A DNA stretch of 64,000 nucleotides from Orobanche coerulescens (Eukaryota > Streptophyta > Magnoliopsida > Lamiales > Orobanchaceae), in the NCBI GenBank assembly GCA_033398695.1, contig CM065802.1, positions 75,688,096-75,752,095 of the forward strand, written 5' to 3'. Below the pieces are notes generated by a model, which saw only the letters and a program-made list of their open reading frames with translations, was not told the DNA's origin and did not search any database. The stretch's first letter is position 1. Each line of letters opens with the position of its first letter. The position numbers and the translations under genes were made by a program. Below are positions 46,560 to 57,929 of this stretch, piece by piece.

Positions 46560-47134
46560 AATAAGAAGAGAAAAGGGATAAAGATAAGAAGGAAAGAAAG
46601 AGAGAGAGAGAAAAGCGAGACAATGAAACAGAGAAAGAAAAAAAAAAAAAAAAAAAAAAAAAGAGGCGAAATGCATAAGCAGGAAAAGAAAGAAAGAGAG
46701 AGGAGGAGGAGTTCCCGTGTTCCGCCGACAAGGAGATTTCTCAGGTAAAATTTCGCAATCTATATATTGATTTGTTCGTATTAACGAGTAGATCGTGAAT
46801 ATGTATTTAGATTTTCAAACCGATGTCGAATTTGTCCGAACGGAGCAAAAAATGGTATTGCCGTCGACCCGTACGGACTCTCCGGCTGTGGGAATTTCAC
46901 AAACTTCATATCATTGCGAAGGTTTCGTCGCAAGGGGCTCGTTTCTGTCCCGAGTGCGAAGTTTCATAGCTGTTTGGTGGGGCGTGTGCGTGACGCATGT
47001 ATGTGTGTGTTACGTGACGTGGATTTAATACTTAATATTATTTAATATATTAAATTAGAGGAAGTAAACTAATATTAAATGTAAAAATATCCATTAATTA
47101 ATATCATTAAGACTCCACAATAAATTTAAGGACT

Positions 47135-47185
<51 letters not shown>
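46515..47185. repeat. local tandem duplication of Helitron end plus LTR H segment
   Basis: 46515-47018 repeats the LTR H text (TA)n-AAGGAATAAGAAG to GTGTGTTACGTG. Then 47021-47138 repeats the last 118 bp of the Helitron-unit body (equivalent to about 39355-39471), (TA)n follows, and the LTR H text starts again at 47183. Confidence 0.8.
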
Positions 47186-47187
<2 letters not shown>

Positions 47188-47594
47188 GAATAAGAAGAGA
47201 AAAGGGATAAAGATAAGAAGGAAAGAAAGAGAGAGAGAGAAAAGCGAGACAATGAAACAGAGAAAGAAAAAAAAAAAAGAGGCGAAATGCATAAGCTGGA
47301 AAAGAAAGAAAGAGAGAGGAGGAGGAGTTCCCATGTTCCGCCGACAAGGAGATTTCTCAGGTAAAATTTCGCAATCTATATATTGATTTGTTCGTATGAA
47401 CGAGTAGATCGTGAATATGTATTTAGATTTTCAAACCGATGTCGAATTTGTCCGAACGGAGCAAAAAATGGTATTGCCGTCGACCCGTACGGACTCTCCG
47501 GCTGTGGGAATTTCACAAACTTCATATCATTGCGAAGGTTTCGTCGCAAGGGGCTCGTTTCTGTCCCGAGTGCGAAGTTTCATAGCTGTTTGGT

Positions 47595-47850
47595 GGGGCG
47601 TGTGCGTGACGCATGTATGTGTGTGTTACGTGTGTGTTATGCTTGTGTCGTGTGTGTGTGTTGTGCTGGTGCTGGGCGTGTGTGTTGTGCTGGTGCTGGG
47701 CGTGTGTGTGGTGTGTGTGTGATCCGTGTGTGTATGTGTGTGATTGCTCCTGTGTGTAGATGTGTGTGTGTGTATGAGATTGTTGTGTGTGTGTGCTAGG
47801 TCGTAGGTGTGTGTATGAGGAAGTGTGTGGGGGGTGTATGTCGTGGTGTG
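47595..47850. repeat. GT-rich low-complexity tract in the H 3' LTR
   Basis: Counterpart of the tract at 11515-11765, with different repeat counts. Confidence 0.9.
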
Positions 47851-49312
47851 CCGACTTGGACGATTCATGTATTTTTATATATAAAAATAGTATTAGTCGA
47901 TGTCAAAGAAGTTCTCAATGAGGTTACGATGGACCGGGAGACGTTAAAACGGCTATTAGATAGTCATATAAAGTTTTGGGGTGGAAAACATAAATTTTGA
48001 AAACCCAGGGCTATGCCATTTGAGAATTAGAAATAAAGTTAGACTTTATTGAAGTTTTCTACATCTTCAATTTGACCCAGTACTTTAATATTTTCTTTAA
48101 AAGTGTATAACCTTCTTGGTTTCAATTCAAAACGGGTCAAACGACTGCCAAATGGCTCCTAATTCGAAACACAACATTCTCACACCCGAATAACGCGCAG
48201 AATGTGTCCGTAATTATGTCTCACCTAGACTCGGCTAAATTGGGATGTAAAGTTCTAATAGTTATATAAACCTTAACCCGTTGAACATATAATATGATTC
48301 GTTTTAGGTTGAAAGTCTGGCTAATCGCTCAGTCTATTTTCCTTGTCAATCGAACCTTTTCCATTAGCTGGAATACCAGGCAAGTACTTTGATTTCGTTT
48401 GATGTACTTCGTGTGAATGAATATGTGAAAAATGTGTTTTCTGTGAAATGTGGGAATATCAGAAAATGTGATTTTAGAAAGTGGTGATTTCTGTAGTTTG
48501 TGACGTGTGTAATCAGCGGAAGTGTGAAATTGCGAATATTCAGTATCATTGTGCATTGACATAAAATAATATGTCATAAACAGGCGTTGCGGAGCGGGAA
48601 ATAATGAACATGTGAAAAATATGGTTGCGAATATTCAATATGGTTTGTGACATGTGTGATCAGCGGAAATGTGAATTTGCGGATATTCAGTGTCATTGAG
48701 CATTGACATGAAATAATATGTCATAAACATGGATTGCGGACATTGCGGAAAAATCCAAGTAAGCGACTTGGGTTGGCCAAAAGAGTCGAGCGGAATGGGC
48801 CCGTGTGCATGAGTCATGGCATGCATGGAATTGCATTGCATTGCACATAAAATAATGATGATTGTGGTATTGTATTCCAGAATATATGTGATGGCAGTGT
48901 GATTTGGATGTTTATTCACATATTCATGAATCGTTGTACTTGCACCGGCTATTTGCTGACCCCTTCGGGGGTGAATATACTTGTTTTGTATTCAGGTGCA
49001 GGTCTTAATGGCGAACCAGCGCAGGAAGGATACGAGGATGGCGAGCAACACTGATGTCATGCACTATTTGAGTATGTGGTCGTACTGTTGAGAACCGAGT
49101 TGTGTTTTGCCTTGTGCTCGCGTGAGTACTGTCGGGTAGTGTGGGTTGTTTGTGGTTCAGTCATTTTGATGATGTTATTGTGTCAGTTGGAGTCCCACAG
49201 GACAGTGTATTGTTGAGTGCTGAAATGTATATGGTTTGAAGTTGAGTACTGTCAATGCATGTGTGGATTTATATTGGTTTCAGCCTGGTAGGTTCTCCAA
49301 AAAGAATCTACG

Positions 49313-52300
49313 TGTAACACCCCCAATCCGCTCAGGGATATTACACGCCGTAGAACCTTTCCTCAAGGATCTACCAGGCTGGTAACGACATTTAACATCT
49401 CGACAATGCCTTCGAGGCTACAATGACTCAGTAGACCGATTTGGTCTTTCCACAAATACATACAACTCAAATACAACTCATGCCCACGCAGGGGACAAAA
49501 TACAACTACACTGCATAACGGAACAATACAAAGAAATGAAAATAAAGTACAACCGAACCAACACACGATGTACGGTTCCTCATGTGATTAGTATCGATCA
49601 TCTTTCATCATCCTTCATGCCGACCTGTGTTATGCTCCAAAACCCGAATGCAAAAACAGACATCCACCCCCGAATACTCTGGGTTAGCAAACTCCACCGT
49701 TTTGCTAGTGCAAATACAAAGTGCAAATACGAGCCATACAATTCACATTCCACGAATAACAATAACCGAGGATCCTCAAAGATCCAAACGAAACGAAAAG
49801 TACTTCCCGAGGCAAGGGTTTGAGAAAACATTTCAAAACGAAATATCATAAATCAATGGAAGTAATTTATAAAAGCTTTAGAATGCCATCGAGAGTTTTA
49901 ATAGAAAACAATTTAGGATTATCAAATCCTACTTTTCAAAACCAAAAGACAAAAGGGGTCACCGCCCCAAAGGTTTACTTTCCGAAAATGACATTAACCA
50001 ACCGTTGGGATTTTAGCCCCAAATCCGTAAACGACTTTTACAAAACCATTGGGATTTTAGCCCCAAATCTCATCAACTCACAAGACACAAGAACGACCAC
50101 GAGGTTCGTATCCCAACATCAAAATCCACAAATAAAGGATTTAAAATAAACAACAAAATACTCCAAAGGCCATCCTAGCCAAGTAAGCCAAACGAACACT
50201 TACCTCTTACACACTTAGTCAATGCATGCAATCATGAAAACCATTCGAAAGCACTCATTTCCGAAATGAAGCAGTCCACAATTAGCCTCGAGAACAGGCG
50301 GCGGATACATTCTCGCTCGAGGCCTCATAGGGACCCTACCGAGTTGGCTACAATTACAAAAAAACAAAACCACGCACACGCTAAGCCGTGAGAACAGGCG
50401 GCGATACATTCTCACTCGAGGCCTTGCAAGGACCCTAACGAGTTGGCTAGCGGTGCGAAACTCGTGAAATCCGGGCGCGGCATAGATTTCCCTCCTTGAC
50501 CCCGTCGCCAACACAAGGTGAGTAAATTACACACAATACACGTTACTCATGCAATACTAACATGCTAAGAATGTAAGTTCATTAAGAATACCCACTAGAG
50601 ATGGCCATTAACTCGACACCATTACCAAACTCTTCAAAAATACAATAACAAGCTTAAATACGGAATACACGATTCCACAACTTTAAACAAGAGGAGTATC
50701 CTCATAAAATCCTTCAACGTTCAAAATAATCAAATCATAATCAATTCTCAAAACACCGTTCACAAAACTCACGCGTTTTGAAAGAAAGCCTTTAACGAGG
50801 CCAAACCGAAATCCTTTTGAAACTTCATTTCAAATAACCAAACAAACACATCAAGACGACCACCGATCATCATATACATAAAACGAGAAAAGTATGGGCA
50901 AGGTACTTGCCTTGATACCACGAGCACGGAACCACGAACGGATATGGCTCAACCGGGAAGCTTCGGAACGCCCGATGCTAACGAAAAGGAATACGACAAC
51001 GAACGGAACGGAAGAATCAAGCACGACCGCGAGGAATCGACGAAAATGAACCTAACGATTCGAATAGCACAATCACAACCACTTCTAAACGATTATGGAA
51101 ATGGAATACACTGAACCCCGCCTACGATTCATGTATATTCATACCGAAAACAACAACGAGGGCGGACCACAACCAAACCCTCTCGATTCCGTAAAAATCC
51201 ACAAAATATCCATGAATCCGTAGGGAAACTAAGAATACCAACAAGAATAATCATATTCATCATGAATCCATCAACGAAACGGAAAGAATCGGACAAAACC
51301 CCAAAATCCCCAATTATCCAAAAAGGTAGGGTTTCAAGAGATATTACCTTGAGTGATTCAAGTATTAAGATCCGTAGAACACGCGTTAGATTGATTATCC
51401 GAGCCTCACAACCGAAAAGAAATGATGAAAATCGACCCCCGGATGAAGAACTCTCCCCCTCTATATCTCTCTCTCTCGCGCAGCAGTGAAAAAAATGGGG
51501 AAGGAATGAGTTGTTCGCTCAAAACAACACATTTATAGTGTAACACAGCAGAACCTATCGGCCGGCCTATCGGCCGATAGGCCCAACCGATACCCATACG
51601 GGTTGCCAGCAGTAGAGTCTATCGGCCCCCCCATCGGCCGAAAGGCTCCTGGAAGTGCTCGGCCAAAAACTGAAACGACCATAACTCTCTCGTCCGGACT
51701 CCGATTGACTCACCGTTTGAACCATTGGAAAGCTAACTCGATGTTCTATAATATTGCAAAGATTTATAATTTTTGGAGTTACCAAAAATTAATGGTGATC
51801 TAACAAAGACGAACTCATACTTAGAAAAGTCGTTTAGAAATCCTAATTCAACAAAACGACACCGAAACCCGAACTGAATACGAACCGAAGATACGGTTAC
51901 GAAGTACTCACAAAGACGAATCTAAGAGCTAGTAGGACACACGATTCCGACCACCGAAGGCTCGAAATTCGACAACGGAAGGTAATTACCCCAAACTTTG
52001 GGAAATTACGAAAATGGCCCAAAGGCGAAAATCACGATACGTGATCGAATAACCAAACCGAAGTTCACAACACGTCCAACAAAGATAAACGGACTTGCGA
52101 AACTCGAAACAACGATTCGGATGAGATTCGCAAGAATCGAACTCAAGTGCGGAAAAGTCGCTAAAAGCACAGAACTCAACGAAACGACACCGAAACGAAC
52201 TCGGATGTCAAAAGTGTAGAATTAATCATTCTCGGAATGACGAACGGTCATGAGCGAGTCGTCAAAACGGACTCCGAAAAAAAAGAAATTACCGGAAATC

Positions 52301-52317
52301 GAAAATTGGATATTACA
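49313..52317 (-). repeat. 3' LTR of element I
   Basis: 3005 bp. It has the palindrome array at 51555-51645, a minus-strand TATA at about 51531-51540, and a two-copy repeat with GAACAGGCGGCG and GATACATTCTC near 50290 and 50400. Confidence 0.92.
51531..51645 (-). promoter_or_regulatory. CTATCGGCCGATAG array and TATA box (element I, 3' LTR)
   Basis: A perfect 14-base palindrome lies at 51567-51580, and partial copies near 51555, 51618 and 51632. Minus-sense CACTATAAATG lies just downstream. The counterpart is at 56783-56898 in the other LTR. Confidence 0.7.
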
Positions 52318-54541
52318 TTCTACCCTCCTTAAAAGAAGTTTCGTCCAAACTTAAAACAAGTAGGAGAAGAAATATTCCGCCAGAAAACTCAACGAGACAC
52401 ACAAGAATGCGTAACTAACGCCCAACGGCGAAATGTTACAAACAACGCAAAGGAACATACGGCGTGAAAACACGCTCCACGGCGACTAACACAACGTCAT
52501 TAGGGATATAATAAAACCGACAAGTGACAAGCGTCATCAAACGGATACTATAGTCAAGTCAATTATCCGATAATCACAAAACACAACGAACGAAAATCAA
52601 CATGATTGACCAACCCAACGGTACCTCAATCAAAACGCGAGTCAACCGAACAAACACGGAATCCCATCGCCTAAGGGATGGAAGATTGAAAACGAAACTA
52701 ATTTCCCGAACTAAAGGGAATTACGAAGGAGCCCGAACGCTCAACAATCACGAAACGAGAACAAAACCGAACAAACAAACGATCGAGACAACAAAAATCA
52801 AGAATCATGTTCGAATCACGAAGAACAATAAAGTTCAACAATAACTCCCAGGATGATCCGTGAGAACTACAAGACATGCATTCCCATAAGATCCACCGGA
52901 AAGGGAATAGCGATTGAAAAGTCACAACGACAAATAAGTTATCCCGAAATGATATCACACTCGTTCGATAAACAAAAACAAGGGCAGGACAAGCTCAGAA
53001 ATGTCAACGAACATAAATGAGTCGACAAAGTAGAAAATACAGAAGTTCAGAATCCGATCCTTCGAATAAAAGGACTAGTAGAACCAAAGGATGTTACTCC
53101 CGAACAAAGTTCACAAGAATCGAACCGAACTCGAAAAAATCACACCGATAACCAGATCGGCCTACAACAAGATCACAAACTGCTCGGACGATGAAATCAA
53201 ATACCGAACAAGTTCATAAAGTACCAACGAACATGAGCGAATCGATAGATTGGGGAAGAGAAAACACAAGTCAAAATAGTACGGGCATTACCTCCGACCT
53301 CGTCACGAAATTCACAAAACGGAGCAAGGTAACAAGACATTAAACAATCGACGCATAACGGAACCATCACCGATGCACACGGTCATACCAAATCAAGCTC
53401 TAACGGCTCGCACATGCGCGACAACGCGAAATTGCCATGAGGCGACAACATTCAATACCAACACTCCGCCTCTCACGGGGCTAGCACAACCAATGTGTGG
53501 AAAGCGTCTCAACGCTCACACCGCCAATTCGGTCATACTCGGAGAAAGTATCAAAAGGACAACGCGAACATCACACATACATACCCAGCCCTCAAACGGG
53601 AATGGATAGGTTTTAAAAACGAAAACTTCATTTTGAAAATAATTTAGAAGAACACCGATTGATCTTGAGTATCATCTTTCAAAAAAAAATACAAACGTGA
53701 AACATCGTTATCGAGACATTGGGGAACCATTTCGCATTTGATAAAAATGAAGACACTTTCTCTTAGTGAAAACTTTCAAATTATTCGACCCTCGGGTCTA
53801 AATAAAAGTGTTGAAAATATCTCAAAACATTTTGGTCCTCGAGGTAGAAAATTTTTGAAATACATTGTGGCATCTAGGATGTACCACAAGAAAATAACTC
53901 ATTTGAAAAGTATGTCTCAAATTTATTTTTCTAAGATACTCAAGGTTTTCAAAAAAATCCAATAGGCCGAATGCCCAAAACTCACACATACCGACGTTCA
54001 CTAAAACAACTCCTAGCACACGCATCAAAACGCTTAAAATCAAGACAATACAAGTCTTTAAACGAAAATAAACGATAAAATACCACATTCGTAACAAAAC
54101 CCGATAAAATACCCTCCCAGATCGGCTAGTGAACAAGTCGAACGTGTATAAGCACAAAGCTTCCACAAGAGACTTGTAAACGTGCAAATCGATTCGAAAA
54201 TCATCAACAACGGAGAAAAACAACAATAAAAAGACATCACAACGATTTACACTCCTCGTATAAATCAAATACGAGAGTCGACTAAATACATATCGTGAAA
54301 TCAAAATTCACATAAAATTCCACCACTTAACAAATAATCATAAAAATAGCTCGTGTCACACGAGGCACAACACAAAGAAGGAGACTTACTTCCACAGTGT
54401 CGCACGAAGATGATGATCGCCCCACGATACTAATCACGACCAACAAACTCAAACGACGCGTCGCGACACGACTCGATCAGATAAAAATCCAACGAAACAA
54501 GACTCAAACAACACGACTTGACCCGACACCTAGGTTCCCTC
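52318..54541 (-). other. element I interior
   Basis: 2.2 kb in which no open frame matches gag, protease or polymerase. The polypurine tract is at 52318-52350 (minus sense). The longest minus frames, such as 54304-53822, look compositional. Confidence 0.55.
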
Positions 54542-54560
54542 AACCTAAGCTCCGATACCA
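54542..54560 (-). other. primer-binding site of element I (tRNA-Met)
   Basis: Minus-sense TGGTATCGGAGCTTAGGTT begins four bases after the LTR end. Confidence 0.82.
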
Positions 54561-54564
54561 TTTA

Positions 54565-57500
54565 TGTAACACCCCAATCCGCTCAGGATATTACACGCCG
54601 TAGAACCTTTCCTCAAGGATCTACCAGCGGTAACGACATTTAACATCTCGACAATGCCTTCGAGGCTACAATGACTCAATGGACCGATTTGGTCTTTCCA
54701 CAAATACATACAACTCAAATACAACTCATGCCCACGCAGGGACAAAATACAACTACACCGCATAACGGAACAATACAAAGAAATGAAAATAAAGTACAAC
54801 TGAACCAACACACGATGTACGGTTCCTCATGTGATTAGTATCGATCATCTTTCATCATCCTTCATGCCGACCCTGTGTTATGCTCCAAAACCCGAATGCA
54901 AAAACAGACATCCACCCCGAATACTCGGGGTTAGCAAAACTCCACCGTTTTGCTAGTGCAAATACAAAGTGCAAATACGAGCCATACAATTCACATTCCA
55001 CGAATAACAATAACCGAGGATCCTCAAAGATCCAAACGAAACGAAAAGTACTTCCCGAGGCAAGGGTTTGAGAAAACATTTCAAAAACGAAATATCATAA
55101 ATCAATGGAAGTAATTTATAAAACAGTTTAGAATGCCATCGAGAGTTTTAATAGAAAACAATTTAGGATTATCAAATCCTACTTTTCAAAACCAAAAGAC
55201 AAAAGGGGTCACCGCCCAAAGGTTTACTTTCCGAAAAATGACATTAACCAACCGTTGGGATTTTAGCCCCAAATCCGTAAACGACTTTTACAAAACCATT
55301 GGGATTTTAGCCCCAAATCTCATCAACTCACAAGACACAAGAACGACCACGAGGTTCGTATCCCAACATCAAAATCCACAAATAAAGGATTTAAAATAAA
55401 CAACAAAATACTCCAAGGCCATCCTAGCCAAGTAAGCCAAACGAACACTTACCTCTTACACACTTAGTCAATGCATGCAATCATGAAAACCATTCGAAAG
55501 CACTCATTTCGGAAATGAACAGTCACAATTAGCCTCGAGAACAGGCGGCGGCATACATTCTCGCTCGAGGCCTCATAGGGACCCTACCGAGTTGGCTACA
55601 ATTACAAAAAAACAAAACCACGCACACGCTAAGCCGTGAGAACAGTGGCGGCAAAGATACATTCTCACTCGAGGCCTTGCAAGGACCCTAACGAGTTGGC
55701 TAGCGTACGAAACTCGTGAAATCCGGGCGCGGCATAGATTTCCCTCCTTGACCCGTCAACACAAGGTGAGTAAATTACACACAATACACGTTACTCATGC
55801 AATACTAACATGCTAAGAATGTAAGTTCATTAAGAATACCCACTAGAGATGGCCATTAACTCGACACCATTACCAAACTCTTCAAAAATACAATAACAAG
55901 CTTAAATACGGAATAAACGATTCCACAACTTTAAACAAGAGGAGTATCCTCATAAAATCCTTCAACGTTCAAAATAATCAAATCATAATCAATTCTCAAA
56001 ACACCGTTCACAAAACTCACGCGTTTTGAAAGAAAGCCTTTAACGAGGCCAAACCGAAATCCTTTTGAAACTTCATTTCAAATAACCAAACAAACACATC
56101 AAGACGACCACCGATCATCATATACATAAAACGAGAAAAGTATGGGCAAGGTACTTGCCTTGATACCACGAGCACGGAACCACGAACGGATATGGCTCAA
56201 CCGGGAAGCTTCGGAACGCCCGATGCTAACGAAAAGGAATACGACAACGAACGGAACGGAAGAATCAAGCACGACCGCGAGGAATCGACGAAAATGAACC
56301 TAACGATTCGAATAGCACAATCACAACCACTTCTAAACGATTATGGAAATGGAATACACCCGGAACCCCGCCTACGATTCATGTATATTCATACCGAAAA
56401 CAACAACGAGGGCGGACCACAACCAAACCCTCTCGATTCCGTAAAAATCCACAAAATATCCATGAATCCGTAGGGAAACTAAGAATACCAACAATAATAA
56501 TCATATTCATCATGAATCCATCAACGAAACGGAAAGAATCGGACAAAACCCCAAAATCCCCAATTATCCAAAAAGGTAGGGTTTCAAGAGATATTACCTT
56601 GAGTGATTCAAGTATTAAGATCCGTAGAACACGCGTTAGATTGATTATCCGAGCCTCACAACCGAAAAGAAATGATGAAAATCGACCCCCGGATGAAGAA
56701 CTCTCCCCCTCTATATCTCTCTCTCTCTCGCGCAGCAGTGAAAAAAATGGGGAAGGAATGAGCTGTTCGCTCAAAACAACACATTTATAGTGTAACACAG
56801 CAGAACCTATCGGCCGGCCTATCGGCCGATAGGCCCAACCGATACCCATACGGGTTGCCGGCAGTAGATTCTATCGGCCCCCCCTATCGGCCGAAAGGCT
56901 CCTGGAAGTGCTCGGCCAAAAACTGAAACGACCATAACTCTCTCGTCCGAACTCCGATTGACTCACCGTTTGAACCATTGGAAAGCTAACTCGATGTTCT
57001 ATAATATTGCAAAGATTTATAATTTTTGGAGTTACCAAAAATTAATGGTGATCTAACAAAGACGAACTCATACTTAGAAAAGTCGTTTAGAAATCCTAAT
57101 TCAACAAAACGACACCGAAACCCGAACTCGAATACGAACCGAAGATACGGTTACGAAGTACTCACAAAGACGAATCTAAGAGCTAGTAGGACACACGATT
57201 CCGACCACCCGAAGGCTCGAAATTCGACAACGGAAGGTAATTACCCCAAACTTTGGGAAATTACGAAAATGGCCCAAAGGCCCGAAAATCACGATACGTG
57301 ATCGAATAACCAAACCGAAGTTCACAACACGTCCAACAAAGATAAACGGACTTGCGGGAAACTCGAAACAACAGTTTCGGATGAGATTCGCAAGAATCGA
57401 ACTCAAGTGCGGAAAAGTCGCTAAAAAGCACAGAACTCAACGAAACGACACCGAAACGAACTCGGATGTCAAAAAGTGTAGAATTAATCATTCTCAGAAT

Positions 57501-57586
57501 GACGAAACGGTCATGAGCGAGTCGTCAAAACGGACTCCGACCGAAAAAAAAGAAATTACCGGAAATCGAAAATTGCGGATATTACA
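54565..57586 (-). repeat. 5' LTR of element I
   Basis: 3022 bp, near-identical to the 3' LTR. Differences are mostly 1-4-base indels. Confidence 0.92.
56783..56898 (-). promoter_or_regulatory. CTATCGGCCGATAG array and TATA box (element I, 5' LTR)
   Basis: Same arrangement as at 51531-51645: ATTTATAG on the plus strand, then CCTATCGGCCGGCCTATCGG and further partial copies. Confidence 0.7.
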
Positions 57587-57628
57587 CTACGGTACTGTAA
57601 TATCTCTGTAAATCACGGGGGCGTTACA

Positions 57629-57691
57629 ATTCTGACCACCGAGATTATCTATACCTCGGTTAGCTGAGCGTCCACGTCCACGAGTTGCCAT
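57629..57691 (-). pseudogene. gag of element L, first 21 codons
   Basis: The ATG at 57691 opens an Arg/Gly-rich start (MATRGRGRS) that reads to the H insertion point. It continues in frame at 9916 when the duplicated ATTCT is counted once. This confirms both the H boundary and that L is a minus-strand Tekay-type gag split by 47.7 kb. Confidence 0.85.
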
Positions 57692-57929
57692 TATCCTAAG
57701 GCATACCACACGCAGCGATCCCTCAGTACTTACCCAATGAGAGGGAGAAATAAAATGGAGAGTTACATTGCATCTATAGGTTGAGAATCAGAGATTTCTA
57801 GCAATGATGATTTACGCATGTCACACATATACTTATGAATTTATAAGAAAATAATTTCATGCCCAAGTACTTTATCATAAAATTCTTATGTACAAAATAG
57901 ACTAAAAATGCATCTGTAATACATGAATC
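57692..57929 (-). other. leader of element L, truncated
   Basis: About 240 bp upstream of the gag start in minus sense. No primer site or LTR was found before the copia element begins. Confidence 0.4.

Larger units (their letters stand above)
49313..57586 (-). mobile_element. Tekay/Del-type element I, non-autonomous
   Basis: TSD CTACG (49308-49312 and 57587-57591). LTRs of about 3.0 kb at 49313-52317 and 54565-57586 enclose only 2.25 kb. In minus sense the primer site TGGTATCGGAGCTTAGG follows the 5' LTR and GGACGAAACTTCTTTTAA-GGAGGGTAGAA precedes the 3' LTR. No gag or pol was recognised inside. It is related to solo LTR B. Confidence 0.92.
9922..57628 (+). mobile_element. Tekay/Del-like Ty3/gypsy element H, host of the nest
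   Basis: The LTRs begin TGTGATACCCCG and end GTTACA. Both ends are flanked by the 5-bp TSD ATTCT (9917-9921 and 57629-57633). A primer site for tRNA-Met follows the 5' LTR and a GGGGGG-rich polypurine tract precedes the 3' LTR. Subtracting younger insertions leaves LTRs of about 2.45 kb and an interior of about 3.7 kb with no recognisable gag or pol, so H was non-autonomous. It is inserted in the gag of element L. Confidence 0.88.
31711..57628 (+). repeat. 3' LTR of element H (heavily interrupted)
   Basis: LTR pieces occur at 31711-31870, 37085-37179, 46515-47020, about 47139-49312 and 57592-57628. Between them lie the MULE, the Helitron, element F, a local duplication and element I. Confidence 0.85.

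Noticed and set aside
49820..50149. 109-codon plus frame repeated at 55133-55399
   Set aside because: It lies inside element I's LTR on the antisense strand and breaks between the two LTR copies.
53822..54304. 160-codon minus frame in element I interior
   Set aside because: Composition is F/L/V/S-rich with no domain, and nothing resembles gag. It is likely chance.
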